A DNA stretch of 64,000 nt from Lacrimispora indolis DSM 755 (GTDB taxonomy: Bacteria; Bacillota; Clostridia; Lachnospirales; Lachnospiraceae), in assembly GCF_000526995.1 (NCBI RefSeq), contig NZ_AZUI01000001.1, forward strand, positions 4,444,001 to 4,508,000. Direction: 5' to 3'. Below the pieces are notes generated by a model. That model was not told where the DNA came from. It saw nothing but the letters and a program-made list of their open reading frames with translations, and made no database searches. Shown here piece after piece: positions 35,078-42,913 of the stretch. Both the position numbers and the translations under genes were made by a program. Position 1 is the stretch's first letter. Each line of letters opens with the position of its first letter.

Positions 35078-35889
35078 GTCTGATTCTTTGCCGGCAGGAG
35101 CCGGTCAAACATCCTTTTTATTTTGAAGGCCTGGGAGTCCGTTTATTTTCCTCCCAGGAGCTTTGTTATGCGATCTATAACAATCCGCTTCTGGTGTTGG
35201 ATCAATTTGTGGATGACAGCTTAATCCAGTTTATCAGGGAGGATTTGGATATGCCTTTTCTGGCTGCCAAGCTGGAGAAGTGGCAGCAAAGCGGCGAGGA
35301 GCCGGATGAGCTTCTTGTTATGATCCTTCATGAATGTGACTACTATACTGCCGACCAGGTCAGCCGGTTCCGCCAGAGCTTAGCCTCTTACCGCCGGATG
35401 CCTGCTTCGGAGTTTTTAAAGGCAAAGGCAGATTACCTGTTTTCAAGAAAGCAGTATGGAAAGGCTGCAGCCGAATACTGCCGGCTTCTTGACCTTCCAA
35501 AGGCAGACAGGATGGATGATGCCTTTCGGGCTAAAGTCTATAATAATCTGGGAGCAGCTTATGCCAGACTGTTTATGACGGACAAGGCCTGCCAGTCCTA
35601 TCAAAAGTCCTTTGATCTGGTAAAAAACGGCGAAGTGTTAAAGAAAATATGTCATCTGTCCCAGTGGAATCCCAACCTTGTGTTAAATGAACGGTTTCAG
35701 GCGCTCATTACCGATGAATTAAAAGAGGAATGCCGGAGAGAAAAAGAAAATGCAGAAATCAAGGCAGCTGAGGCTGACAGCCTTCAGGAGCTGGAACGGC
35801 TGTTTCAAAAAGACCCGATCAAGCGTTTCCAGGGAGCCGGTGAGCTGATTCAGAAATGGAAACAGGAATACAGGAATATTATGTCTTGA
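35074..35889 (+). CDS. TPR-like helical protein of the DUF5717/DUF5716 operon
   Basis: A 271-aa cytoplasmic protein, not recognised by name. Residues about 105-195 form two or three TPR-like hairpins (KADYLFSRKQYGKAAAEYCRLL, KVYNNLGAAYARLFMTDKACQSYQKSFDL). The N-terminal 100 residues are mixed (FFSSQELCYAIYNNP-like start) and the C-terminal 60 are a charged helix (ECRREKENAEIKAAEADSL). Its ATG overlaps the DUF5716 stop by 4 bp (ATGA), so stoichiometric production is likely. A TPR adaptor beside an Hsp70-fold protein suggests a physical complex. Confidence 0.75.
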   Translation: MSLILCRQEPVKHPFYFEGLGVRLFSSQELCYAIYNNPLLVLDQFVDDSLIQFIREDLDMPFLAAKLEKWQQSGEEPDELLVMILHECDYYTADQVSRFRQSLASYRRMPASEFLKAKADYLFSRKQYGKAAAEYCRLLDLPKADRMDDAFRAKVYNNLGAAYARLFMTDKACQSYQKSFDLVKNGEVLKKICHLSQWNPNLVLNERFQALITDELKEECRREKENAEIKAAEADSLQELERLFQKDPIKRFQGAGELIQKWKQEYRNIMS

Positions 35890-35921
35890 CAAATCCGTAA
35901 AAAGACACTATCATTACAAAG

Positions 35922-36032
35922 TATAAGAAAACACCCCGTGGGTATCCCGCTATGATCCAAAATCATGGGTAAAAATAAGAAAACACCCTGCGGGTATGCC
36001 TATATGCCCCAAAAGCATGGGCAGGAATAAGG
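35922..36032 (+). repeat. R1 repeat, two units upstream of the valS T-box
   Basis: Two units, AAACACCCCGTGGGTATCCCGCTATGATCC-type and AAACACCCTGCGGGTATGCC-type, each followed by a CATGGG-containing second hairpin (GCCCCAAAAGCATGGGC in the second) and ending in GGAATAAGGAAAAGG. Here the repeat lies upstream of a leader RNA instead of directly before a start codon, in the sense orientation. Confidence 0.75.
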
Positions 36033-36039
36033 AAAAGGT

Positions 36040-36285
36040 AGAGAAGAAGAGGAGTACGCTTATAACCCTGAAAGAGAAAACCGTCCACCGGCTGAAAGAC
36101 GGTTAAGGAAGTGTATGCGGAAGGTAGCTTCGGAACCGGAAGGCTGAAATGACAGAAATGTACCTAGGCTTTCACGCGCAGCTGCGTTAAAGGCTCTGAG
36201 ATATATGGCAGAATCTGTCATATGAATAAAGGTGGTACCGCGTTGATTCGCCCTTTGCATCCTGTGGATGCAGAGGGCTTTTTTT
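36040..36285 (+). promoter_or_regulatory. T-box leader of valS
   Basis: tRNA-sensing leader. The 14-nt T-box AAAGGTGGTACCGCG is at 36228-36242. It is followed by a terminator: GCCCTTTGCATCC and GGATGCAGAGGGC form a 13-bp stem (one G-T pair) at 36250-36278, then seven T. Upstream, 36050-36160 carries the stem I region with the AGTA and AGAGA elements and the CCACCGGCTGAAAG distal loop. Uncharged tRNA-Val should stabilise the antiterminator. I could not assign the specifier codon by eye. The rest of the 421-bp gap is the R1 pair. Confidence 0.9.
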
Positions 36286-36310
36286 ATGGGAAATTGGAAG
36301 GAGAAAATGA

Positions 36311-38950
36311 ATGAAAGAATTGGAAAAAACCTATAATCCGGCAGGGATTGAAGGGAAACTTTATGAGAAATGGCTGGATAAAAAGTATTTTCATGCAAAA
36401 CCCAACAAGGATAAAAAGCCCTTTACCATTGTAATGCCGCCGCCCAATATTACGGGACAGCTTCACATGGGGCATGCCCTTGACAACACCATGCAGGATA
36501 TTCTGATCCGTTATAAGAGGATGCAGGGCTATGAGGCCCTTTGGCAGCCAGGCACGGACCATGCGGCCATTGCCACGGAAGTCAAGGTCATTGAGAGCTT
36601 AAAGAAGCAGGGCATTGAAAAAGAAGATCTGGGCAGGGATGGATTCCTGGAAAAATGCTGGGACTGGAGAAAGGAATACGGCGGACGGATCATCAACCAG
36701 CTTCATAAGATGGGCTCCTCCGCTGACTGGGACAGAGAGCGTTTTACCATGGATGAAGGCTGTTCTGAAGCCGTGCTGGAGGTGTTTATCCGGCTCTATG
36801 AAAAAGGCTATATTTACAAGGGTTCCCGTATTATAAACTGGTGCCCGGTATGCCAGACCTCTATTTCCGATGCTGAGGTGGAGCATGAGGACCAGAACGG
36901 TTTCTTCTGGCACATCAATTATCCCATTGCAGGAGAAGAAGGCAGGTTTGTGGAGATTGCGACCACCAGGCCGGAGACCCTTCTTGGAGATACTGCTGTG
37001 GCAGTCAATCCGGAGGATGAGCGCTACCAGGACTTGATCGGCAAAATGCTGGAGCTTCCTCTTACAGGCCGCGAAATACCGGTTGTAGCCGATTCCTATG
37101 TGGATAAGGAATTCGGTACCGGTTGTGTAAAGATCACCCCGGCCCATGACCCAAATGACTTTGAGGTTGGGAAGAGACACAGCCTTCCAGAGATCAACAT
37201 CATGAACGACGATGCCACCATTAATCTTCCCGGCAGTAAATATCATGGCATGGAGCGTTATGAGGCCAGAAAAGCCATTGTAAAAGATCTTGAGGAGCTG
37301 GGACTGTTGGTGAAGGTGGCGCCCCATACCCATGCGGTAGGAACCCATGACCGCTGCAAGGCTACCGTAGAGCCTATGGTAAAGCAGCAGTGGTTTGTCA
37401 AAATGGAAGAAATGGCAAAGCCGGCCATTGAGGCCTTAAAGACCGGAAAACTGAAATTCGTTCCTGAGAGATTTGATAAGAGCTACCTTCACTGGCTTGA
37501 AAACATCCGTGACTGGTGTATTTCCAGGCAGCTTTGGTGGGGACACCGCATCCCGGCTTATTACTGTGACCGGTGCGGGGAGATCATCGTATCAAAAGAG
37601 GTTCCAACAGTATGCCCCAAATGCGGAGGAACCCATTTAACCCAGGATGAGGATACCCTTGACACCTGGTTTTCCTCTGCTCTCTGGCCTTTCTCCACCT
37701 TAGGCTGGCCGGAGGAAACAGAGGATTTAAGATATTTCTATCCCACGGATGTGCTGGTTACAGGCTATGATATTATTTTCTTCTGGGTAATCCGTATGGT
37801 ATTTTCCGGAATTGAGCACACAGGAGAGCTTCCTTTCCATACCGTGCTGATGCATGGCCTGGTAAGAGATTCCGAAGGCCGCAAAATGAGCAAATCCTTA
37901 GGAAACGGCATCGATCCTTTAGAGGTTATTGAGAAGTACGGAGCCGACGCCTTGCGTATGACTCTGATCACCGGAAATGCCCCCGGCAATGACATGCGTT
38001 TCTACTGGGAACGTGTAGAGGCCAGCAGAAACTTTGCCAATAAAGTATGGAACGCTTCCCGTTTCATCATGATGAATATTGAGAAAGCACCGGATGCTAA
38101 GGCAGAGCTTTCAGAACTCACCCTTGCGGATAAATGGATCCTGTCCAAGGTAAACACCCTTACAAAGGATGTGACGGAAAACCTGGATAAGTATGAACTG
38201 GGAATTGCCCTTCAAAAGGTTTATGATTTTATCTGGGAGGAATTCTGCGACTGGTATATTGAGATGGTGAAGCCAAGGCTTTGGGATGATGAGGATAAGA
38301 CAAAGGCGGCTGCCATCTGGACGTTAAAAACCGTGCTCATTAACTCCTTAAAGCTTCTCCATCCCTACATGCCCTTCCTCACTGAGGAGATCTTCTGCAA
38401 TCTTCAGGAAGAAGAGGAATCCATCATGATTTCCAGCTGGCCGGAGTACCGGAAAGGCTGGAGCTTTGAAACAGAAGAGCATGCGGTTGAAACCATTAAG
38501 GAAGCCGTAAGAGGAATCCGGAACGTGCGTACGTCCATGAACGTTCCCCCAAGCAGGAAGGCAAAGATTTATGTTGTTTCTGAGAATCAGGAGATTCTTG
38601 ATATCTTTGAGCGCAGCAAGGTGTTCTTTGCCACACTGGGTTATGCCGGTGAAGTGTATTTGCAGAAGGATAAAAGCGGCATAGCAGAAGATGCGGTATC
38701 CGCAGTAATCCATCAGGCAGTCATTTATATGCCTTTTGCGGAACTGGTGGATATTGAGAAAGAAATTGAGCGGTTAAAGAAAGAAGAAGAGCGCTTGAGC
38801 AAAGAGCTTGCCCGGGTTCAGGGTATGCTCAGCAACGAGAAGTTTGTCAGCAAGGCTCCTGCATCTAAAATTGAGGAGGAAAAAGCAAAGCTTGAGAAAT
38901 ATGCTCAGATGATGGATCAGGTAAAAGAAAGGCTTTCCCAGCTTTCTTAA
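36311..38950 (+). CDS. valS: Valyl-tRNA synthetase
   Basis: An 879-aa class I synthetase charging tRNA-Val. HIGH is [13 protein letters not shown], the editing domain has [16 protein letters not shown], a zinc-ribbon-like [22 protein letters not shown] is inserted near 425, KMSKS is [11 protein letters not shown], and the tRNA-anticodon domain and the C-terminal coiled coil ([20 protein letters not shown]) are present. Length is normal. GGAAGGAGAAAATGA precedes ATG 36311. Expression is set by the T-box. Confidence 0.97.
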   Translation: MKELEKTYNPAGIEGKLYEKWLDKKYFHAKPNKDKKPFTIVMPPPNITGQLHMGHALDNTMQDILIRYKRMQGYEALWQPGTDHAAIATEVKVIESLKKQGIEKEDLGRDGFLEKCWDWRKEYGGRIINQLHKMGSSADWDRERFTMDEGCSEAVLEVFIRLYEKGYIYKGSRIINWCPVCQTSISDAEVEHEDQNGFFWHINYPIAGEEGRFVEIATTRPETLLGDTAVAVNPEDERYQDLIGKMLELPLTGREIPVVADSYVDKEFGTGCVKITPAHDPNDFEVGKRHSLPEINIMNDDATINLPGSKYHGMERYEARKAIVKDLEELGLLVKVAPHTHAVGTHDRCKATVEPMVKQQWFVKMEEMAKPAIEALKTGKLKFVPERFDKSYLHWLENIRDWCISRQLWWGHRIPAYYCDRCGEIIVSKEVPTVCPKCGGTHLTQDEDTLDTWFSSALWPFSTLGWPEETEDLRYFYPTDVLVTGYDIIFFWVIRMVFSGIEHTGELPFHTVLMHGLVRDSEGRKMSKSLGNGIDPLEVIEKYGADALRMTLITGNAPGNDMRFYWERVEASRNFANKVWNASRFIMMNIEKAPDAKAELSELTLADKWILSKVNTLTKDVTENLDKYELGIALQKVYDFIWEEFCDWYIEMVKPRLWDDEDKTKAAAIWTLKTVLINSLKLLHPYMPFLTEEIFCNLQEEEESIMISSWPEYRKGWSFETEEHAVETIKEAVRGIRNVRTSMNVPPSRKAKIYVVSENQEILDIFERSKVFFATLGYAGEVYLQKDKSGIAEDAVSAVIHQAVIYMPFAELVDIEKEIERLKKEEERLSKELARVQGMLSNEKFVSKAPASKIEEEKAKLEKYAQMMDQVKERLSQLS

Positions 38951-38989
38951 ATCTCCGTCTTGGAAAATCGACAATCTGGAACAGAATGT

Positions 38990-39037
38990 GAAAAACAGTC
39001 GAACATGGCAGAAAATGCTGTGTCCGGCTGTTTTTTC
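38990..39037 (+). terminator. Terminator after valS
   Basis: AAAAACAGTCGAACA pairs with TGTCCGGCTGTTTTT (one mismatch, one G-T), with an inner GCA/TGC pair, and ends in six T. A smaller GGGG/CCCC hairpin followed by six T at 39048-39069 may be a back-up. Confidence 0.8.
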
Positions 39038-39197
39038 TTGCGCAGCAGGGGAGGAAGCCCCCCTTTTTTATTTTGTCCATTTGTCAGGAAGAGGGACAGG
39101 AAAGACCAAAGGGAACGTATGGTCTGTAAGAATCTGTCGGCAAATGCCGCGTCAGGATGGAAAAAGGCGATAAAAAATTGGAATCATCCCCATGGTT

Positions 39198-39230
39198 TTG
39201 ACAAATTCTGAATGGCTTACTGGCTATAAT
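39198..39230 (+). promoter_or_regulatory. Candidate Spo0A-dependent promoter of spoIIGA-sigE
   Basis: TTGACA (39198-39203) and TATAAT (39225-39230) are both perfect but 21 bp apart, too far for ordinary sigma-A use. The spoIIG promoter of Bacillus subtilis is known for the same kind of overlong (22 bp) spacing, corrected by Spo0A. The -35 overlaps TTTTGACAAA, whose complement TTTGTCAAAA is one base off a 0A box. Confidence 0.7.
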
Positions 39231-39248
39231 GTTCGTACAGGGCGGGAG

Positions 39249-40085
39249 GTGAATGCGGCGACGGAAATAAACCTGTACATTGATGTGTTGTTCTTTATTA
39301 ATTTTGCCATGGATTTTCTGGTATTATCCATTGTGAGAAGGGGGCTGAAGTACCGTCTCATATGGTGGAGAATGATTCTTGGGGCGATTTTGGGGGCAGC
39401 GTGGGCTGTGTTTGCTGCCGCCTTTCCATTTTTACCCCTATGGCTTGAAATGGTAATTACCTATTTGGCGGTGAGCACCCTGATGGTTGTGACGGCTTTC
39501 GACGTAAAAAGACCAAAGGAAATCGGGAAAGCGGTAGGAGCTCTTTACCTGGCTGCGGTTACAGCTGCAGGAATAATGGATGCCCTATATCAGCATACGA
39601 AGGCCGGCTATTATATAGAACAGATTCTTAGGGGAAATGGTCAGGAGGCCATACCCTTTTACCGGTTGATTTTTTTAGCAGCGGGTACTTACTTTGGAAT
39701 CCGCTGCTTTCTGCGGCAGATTTCCGCCATGCTAAAGGGAAAGAGCAATTTTTATGAAGTTACCATGCATTACAGGGGAAAGAAAAAGGTTGTGACAGCT
39801 TTGCTTGATACAGGAAACAGGCTGTACGAACCGGTAAGTCGCCGGGCCGTCCATGTTGTGACCTATGAGGCCGTCCGGGAACTCTGCGAAAGTGTGTCAG
39901 AGGTCGTTTACATTCCCTTTGGAAGTGTTGGGAAAAGTGACGGCGTACTGCCCGGAATCTTTTTAGACGAGATGGAGGTACGTCAAGGGGATGAAGTGAA
40001 GGTGATTGAGAGGCCTCTGGTGGCCGTGTGCAAAATGGCATTATCCGAAAAAGGAGAATATCAGATGCTGCTGCATGAAGAGTGA
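39249..40085 (+). CDS. spoIIGA: Sigma-E processing peptidase SpoIIGA
   Basis: Membrane aspartic protease of sporulation that cleaves pro-sigma-E in the mother cell. The N-terminal half has about five TM helices (YIDVLFFINFAMDFLVLSIV first); the C-terminal half has the aspartic-protease motif TALLDTGNRLYEP and PFGSVGKSDGVLPGIFLDEM. The start is uncertain: the codon in frame at 39249 is GTG but overlaps the strong GGGAGGTGA site (39244-39252); ACG 39261 has better spacing and gives a start (EINLYIDV) like other family members; ATG 39253 is out of frame. An upstream ATG at 39192 precedes the promoter. It is 28 bp before sigE. Confidence 0.85.
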   Translation: MNAATEINLYIDVLFFINFAMDFLVLSIVRRGLKYRLIWWRMILGAILGAAWAVFAAAFPFLPLWLEMVITYLAVSTLMVVTAFDVKRPKEIGKAVGALYLAAVTAAGIMDALYQHTKAGYYIEQILRGNGQEAIPFYRLIFLAAGTYFGIRCFLRQISAMLKGKSNFYEVTMHYRGKKKVVTALLDTGNRLYEPVSRRAVHVVTYEAVRELCESVSEVVYIPFGSVGKSDGVLPGIFLDEMEVRQGDEVKVIERPLVAVCKMALSEKGEYQMLLHEE

Positions 40086-40113
40086 GTGAATGATGTAAAG
40101 GAGAGAGTATCGC

Positions 40114-40854
40114 ATGATTATAAAAGTATCCGTACCAAACCGTTTTCAGTTTAAGGCAATTCCAACATTTAAAACGCTGATGATGCCAAATCAGGGAGAG
40201 ATCCATTATATAGGAGGCGCGGATATTCTTCCTCCGCCTCTGGACAATGAAAAAGAGGCGCAGATCATTGGCCTTCTTGGCAGCGATGATGACCAAAAGG
40301 CAAAATCAGAGTTAATTGAGCACAATCTGCGCCTTGTGGTTTACATAGCGAAAAAGTTTGATAATACCAGCGTTGGGGTGGAAGATTTGATTTCCATAGG
40401 TACCATTGGACTTATTAAGGCCATTAATACCTTTAATCCAACTAAGAACATTAAGCTGGCCACCTATGCCTCCCGCTGCATTGAAAACGAAATACTCATG
40501 TACCTGCGCCGGAACAATAAGACAAAGATGGAGGTTTCCATTGATGAGCCTTTGAATGTGGATTGGGATGGCAATGAGCTTCTTTTATCAGATATTCTCG
40601 GAACTGAGGAGGATGTGATCTATAAGGATTTAGAAACCGAGGTGGAACGAAACCTTCTTAATACCGCCATCAGCCGTTTAAGCCCAAGAGAGCGGAAGAT
40701 CGTGGAACTGCGGTTTGGATTGACCGATGAGGAAGGGGAGGAAATGACCCAGAAGGAAGTTGCGGATTTATTGGGCATATCCCAATCCTACATATCAAGG
40801 CTGGAAAAGAAGATCATGAAGAGGTTGAAAAAAGAAATCGTACGGTTTGAGTGA
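40114..40854 (+). CDS. sigE: RNA polymerase sporulation sigma factor E
   Basis: A 246-aa mother-cell sigma factor. The first ~30 residues form the pro-sequence removed by SpoIIGA; the cleavage region [16 protein letters not shown] (about 28-43) matches the conserved YIGG..LPPPL junction. Region 2 ([40 protein letters not shown]) and region 4 ([39 protein letters not shown]) are intact. Normal length. GTAAAGGAGAGAG precedes the ATG. Co-transcribed with spoIIGA. Confidence 0.97.
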   Translation: MIIKVSVPNRFQFKAIPTFKTLMMPNQGEIHYIGGADILPPPLDNEKEAQIIGLLGSDDDQKAKSELIEHNLRLVVYIAKKFDNTSVGVEDLISIGTIGLIKAINTFNPTKNIKLATYASRCIENEILMYLRRNNKTKMEVSIDEPLNVDWDGNELLLSDILGTEEDVIYKDLETEVERNLLNTAISRLSPRERKIVELRFGLTDEEGEEMTQKEVADLLGISQSYISRLEKKIMKRLKKEIVRFE

Positions 40855-40874
40855 CATATTTTAGATGAAAAGAG

Positions 40875-40906
40875 GAAAGGCTCATGAGAGTCTTTTCTTT
40901 TTTTTT
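40875..40906 (+). terminator. Terminator after sigE
   Basis: GAAAGG-CTC and GAG-T-CTTTTC form a 9-bp stem with a one-base bulge and an ATGA loop, followed by nine T. Confidence 0.75.
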
Positions 40907-40913
40907 CTAAACA

Positions 40914-40944
40914 TGCAACTTTTATTGAGTTATAATACGTCTAA
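40914..40944 (+). promoter_or_regulatory. Candidate ECF-type autoregulatory promoter of sigV
   Basis: TGCAAC at 40914-40919 and CGTCTAA at 40938-40944 with an 18-bp spacer resemble ECF promoters of the sigma M/V/W/X group (AAC in the -35, CGTC in the -10). It lies 29 bp before the ECF sigma gene. A TATAAT at 40931-40936 overlaps it, so a housekeeping promoter is also possible. Confidence 0.5.
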
Positions 40945-40972
40945 TAGATAGAACCCCAGAGAGGAGGAAAAA

Positions 40973-41452
40973 ATGAAACAAAAGATTGAGGAAGAGGCAG
41001 AGAGAATCCTCTTAAAAAATTATGAGTCATATTACCGGCTTGCGTACAGTTATGTAAAAAATGAACAGGATGCCCTGGATATCGTTCAGGAGAGCGCATA
41101 CCGGGTGATAAAGGAATGCAGGAAGCTGAGAGAAAAAACCTACTTATCCACCTGGATTTACCGGATCGTCATTAATGCCTCCATTGATTTTATAAGGAAG
41201 CAGAAACGGGTAAACGTAAGTCTTGATGAGGTGGAGATCTCCCATGAGGATCATTATAAAGAAGAAGATTACTTAGAGCTTTTAAATTCCCTGGAGGAAA
41301 AGGACCGTACCATTGTGATTTTAAAATATATAGAGGAATGGAAACTGGAAGAAATCGCTGAAATTCTGGAAATGAACGTGAGCACCGTTAAGGCCAGGCT
41401 TTACCGGGCTCTTAAGAAACTGAAGATTGTGCTGGAACCCGAGGCTACTTAG
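40973..41452 (+). CDS. sigV: ECF sigma factor, SigV-like
   Basis: A 159-aa extracytoplasmic-function sigma factor with region 2 (YESYYRLAYSYVKNEQDALDIVQESAYRVI, TYLSTWIYRIVINASIDFIRK) and region 4 (LEEKDRTIVILKYIEEWKLEEIAEILEMNVSTVKARLYRALKKLK). The similarity and the RsiV-like partner gene 20 bp downstream place it in the SigV group, which in Bacillus and Clostridioides controls lysozyme resistance. The symbol is by family and context. GAGAGGAGG lies 6 nt before the ATG. Confidence 0.85.
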   Translation: MKQKIEEEAERILLKNYESYYRLAYSYVKNEQDALDIVQESAYRVIKECRKLREKTYLSTWIYRIVINASIDFIRKQKRVNVSLDEVEISHEDHYKEEDYLELLNSLEEKDRTIVILKYIEEWKLEEIAEILEMNVSTVKARLYRALKKLKIVLEPEAT

Positions 41453-41472
41453 GAAAGAAAGGAGCAGTTACT

Positions 41473-42342
41473 ATGGAACACAGTGACAAAGAAAAACTGT
41501 TGAAGATGAAAGAGGAATACCATCATATCCCCGTGCCGGAAGCTGCCCGCAAGGGAGTAATGGCAGGAATTGAGAAAGCAAAAAAAGAGAAGAGGAGAAT
41601 TCAGATGATGAAAATGACAAAACGAACAGCAATGACAGGGGCTGCTGCTATGGCGGCTATTATAATCATGGCAAATGCCAGCCCGGTTACCGCAAACGCC
41701 ATGGAAGATATCCCGGTTCTTGGGGCAATCGCAAAGGTTGTGACATTTCGCACCTTTGAGGATTCCAAACAGAATTATGAGGCAAAAATAGATGTTCCCA
41801 AGGTTTCCATCAATGAAAAGGACAACGACAAGGTAAACCGATCCATTGAAGAATATGCGGATCAGCTGATTTCTGAATATGAAAAGCAGGTGGCCGGAGA
41901 TTTGGCAGGTGACGGCCACTATTCCGTAACTTCCAGCTATGATGTTGTGACGGACAACGAGAAGTACCTTTCCCTGCGGATCAATACAACGGTTATTATG
42001 GCCAGCGGAGCAGAGTCTGTGAAAATTTTCACTATCAATAAGGAGACGGGAAATGTAGTGTCTTTAAAGGATTTAATGAAGGATAAGCCTGACTATATTA
42101 CTGCAATAAGCGATAACATCAAAAAGCAGATGACGGAACAAATGGCTGCAGATGATTCCAAAATGTATTTTTATAATACAGGAGACGACTTTACGGACGA
42201 ATTCAAGCAGATCACAGGAGATGAAAGCTTTTATTTTAATGAAAATGGAGAGATTGTGATCGTATTTGACGAGTATGAAGTGGCGCCGGGATACATGGGC
42301 GCAGTGGAATTCACCATACCAAAGGACGTAACAGGATTATAA
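41473..42342 (+). CDS. rsiV: RsiV-like anti-sigma factor with DUF3298 domain
   Basis: A 289-aa single-pass membrane anti-sigma factor. The cytoplasmic part (1-50) is charged and binds the sigma factor; a TM helix lies at about 52-66; the ANASPVTANA stretch after it contains AxA sites fit for signal peptidase cleavage, the known first step of RsiV destruction. The outside part ends in a DUF3298 domain (VVSLKDLMKD, SFYFNENGEIVIVFDEYEVAPGYMGAVEFTIP). In B. subtilis RsiV this domain binds lysozyme directly. It is co-transcribed with sigV. Whether this protein binds lysozyme is inference. Confidence 0.85.
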   Translation: MEHSDKEKLLKMKEEYHHIPVPEAARKGVMAGIEKAKKEKRRIQMMKMTKRTAMTGAAAMAAIIIMANASPVTANAMEDIPVLGAIAKVVTFRTFEDSKQNYEAKIDVPKVSINEKDNDKVNRSIEEYADQLISEYEKQVAGDLAGDGHYSVTSSYDVVTDNEKYLSLRINTTVIMASGAESVKIFTINKETGNVVSLKDLMKDKPDYITAISDNIKKQMTEQMAADDSKMYFYNTGDDFTDEFKQITGDESFYFNENGEIVIVFDEYEVAPGYMGAVEFTIPKDVTGL

Positions 42343-42344
42343 CA

Positions 42345-42402
42345 GGAAGGTCCCAGCCGGCGGCGTGTCATATTCTGACATACCGCCGGCTGGGACCTTT
42401 CC
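42345..42402. terminator. Long hairpin between rsiV and the suf operon
   Basis: AAGGTCCCAGCCGGCGG pairs perfectly with CCGCCGGCTGGGACCTT, with TGTCA/TGACA inside the loop. T runs are short on both sides, but the stem is very stable and lies between converging genes, so it probably ends both transcripts. Confidence 0.75.
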
Positions 42403-42466
42403 GTTAATATGATGCATACCAATAATTTTACATTGAAGCTGTAAAATAGTACCAAGGAAATGTTTA

Positions 42467-42913
42467 TTACAGCTGGCTGGTGGTATCAGACCTCCCTACG
42501 GCTGTTTCAAGAGTGTGCCACGGCATTACCGCACACTTTACCCGTGCGGGCAGATTAGAGATACTTTTTAATGCGGCGGCTTCTTCAAGGGGCTCCAAGT
42601 CCTGGTCATTTGTTATTTTACGCTGTATCATTGCGGTAAACAATTCGGCGAGACTTTTTGCCTCGGAGAGAGACTTTCCTTTTATCAGGTCAATCATCAT
42701 GGAAGCTGATGCCTGGGAAATGGCGCAGCCTATCCCGGTGAAGGAAGCGTCCGTGATCTGGCCATGCTCGATCAGCAGCTCAAGTTCTATTTCATCCCCG
42801 CAGCTTGGATTTTTCCCTGCCAGGCTGACGCTGGCCTGTTCCAGATGGCGGCGGTTTCTTGTGGAGGTGCTGTGTTCGGTGATTATTTCTGTATAAATCT
42901 CATTTAGATTCAA
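42467..42913 (-). CDS. sufU: Iron-sulfur assembly sulfur-transfer protein SufU
   Basis: A 148-aa cytoplasmic protein that takes sulfur from SufS for cluster assembly. The three conserved Cys are present in NPSCGDE, GIGCAIS and RVKCAVMPW, and the Gram-positive SufU insertion between the second and third Cys is kept. The coding region overlaps the sufS end by 14 bp. It is the last gene of sufCBDSU. Confidence 0.95.
   Translation of the reverse strand: MNLNEIYTEIITEHSTSTRNRRHLEQASVSLAGKNPSCGDEIELELLIEHGQITDASFTGIGCAISQASASMMIDLIKGKSLSEAKSLAELFTAMIQRKITNDQDLEPLEEAAALKSISNLPARVKCAVMPWHTLETAVGRSDTTSQL

Noticed and set aside
38997..39003. A 0A-box-like AGTCGAA near the spoIIG region
   Set aside because: It is part of the stem of the valS terminator (38990-39037) and is too far from the promoter to count.
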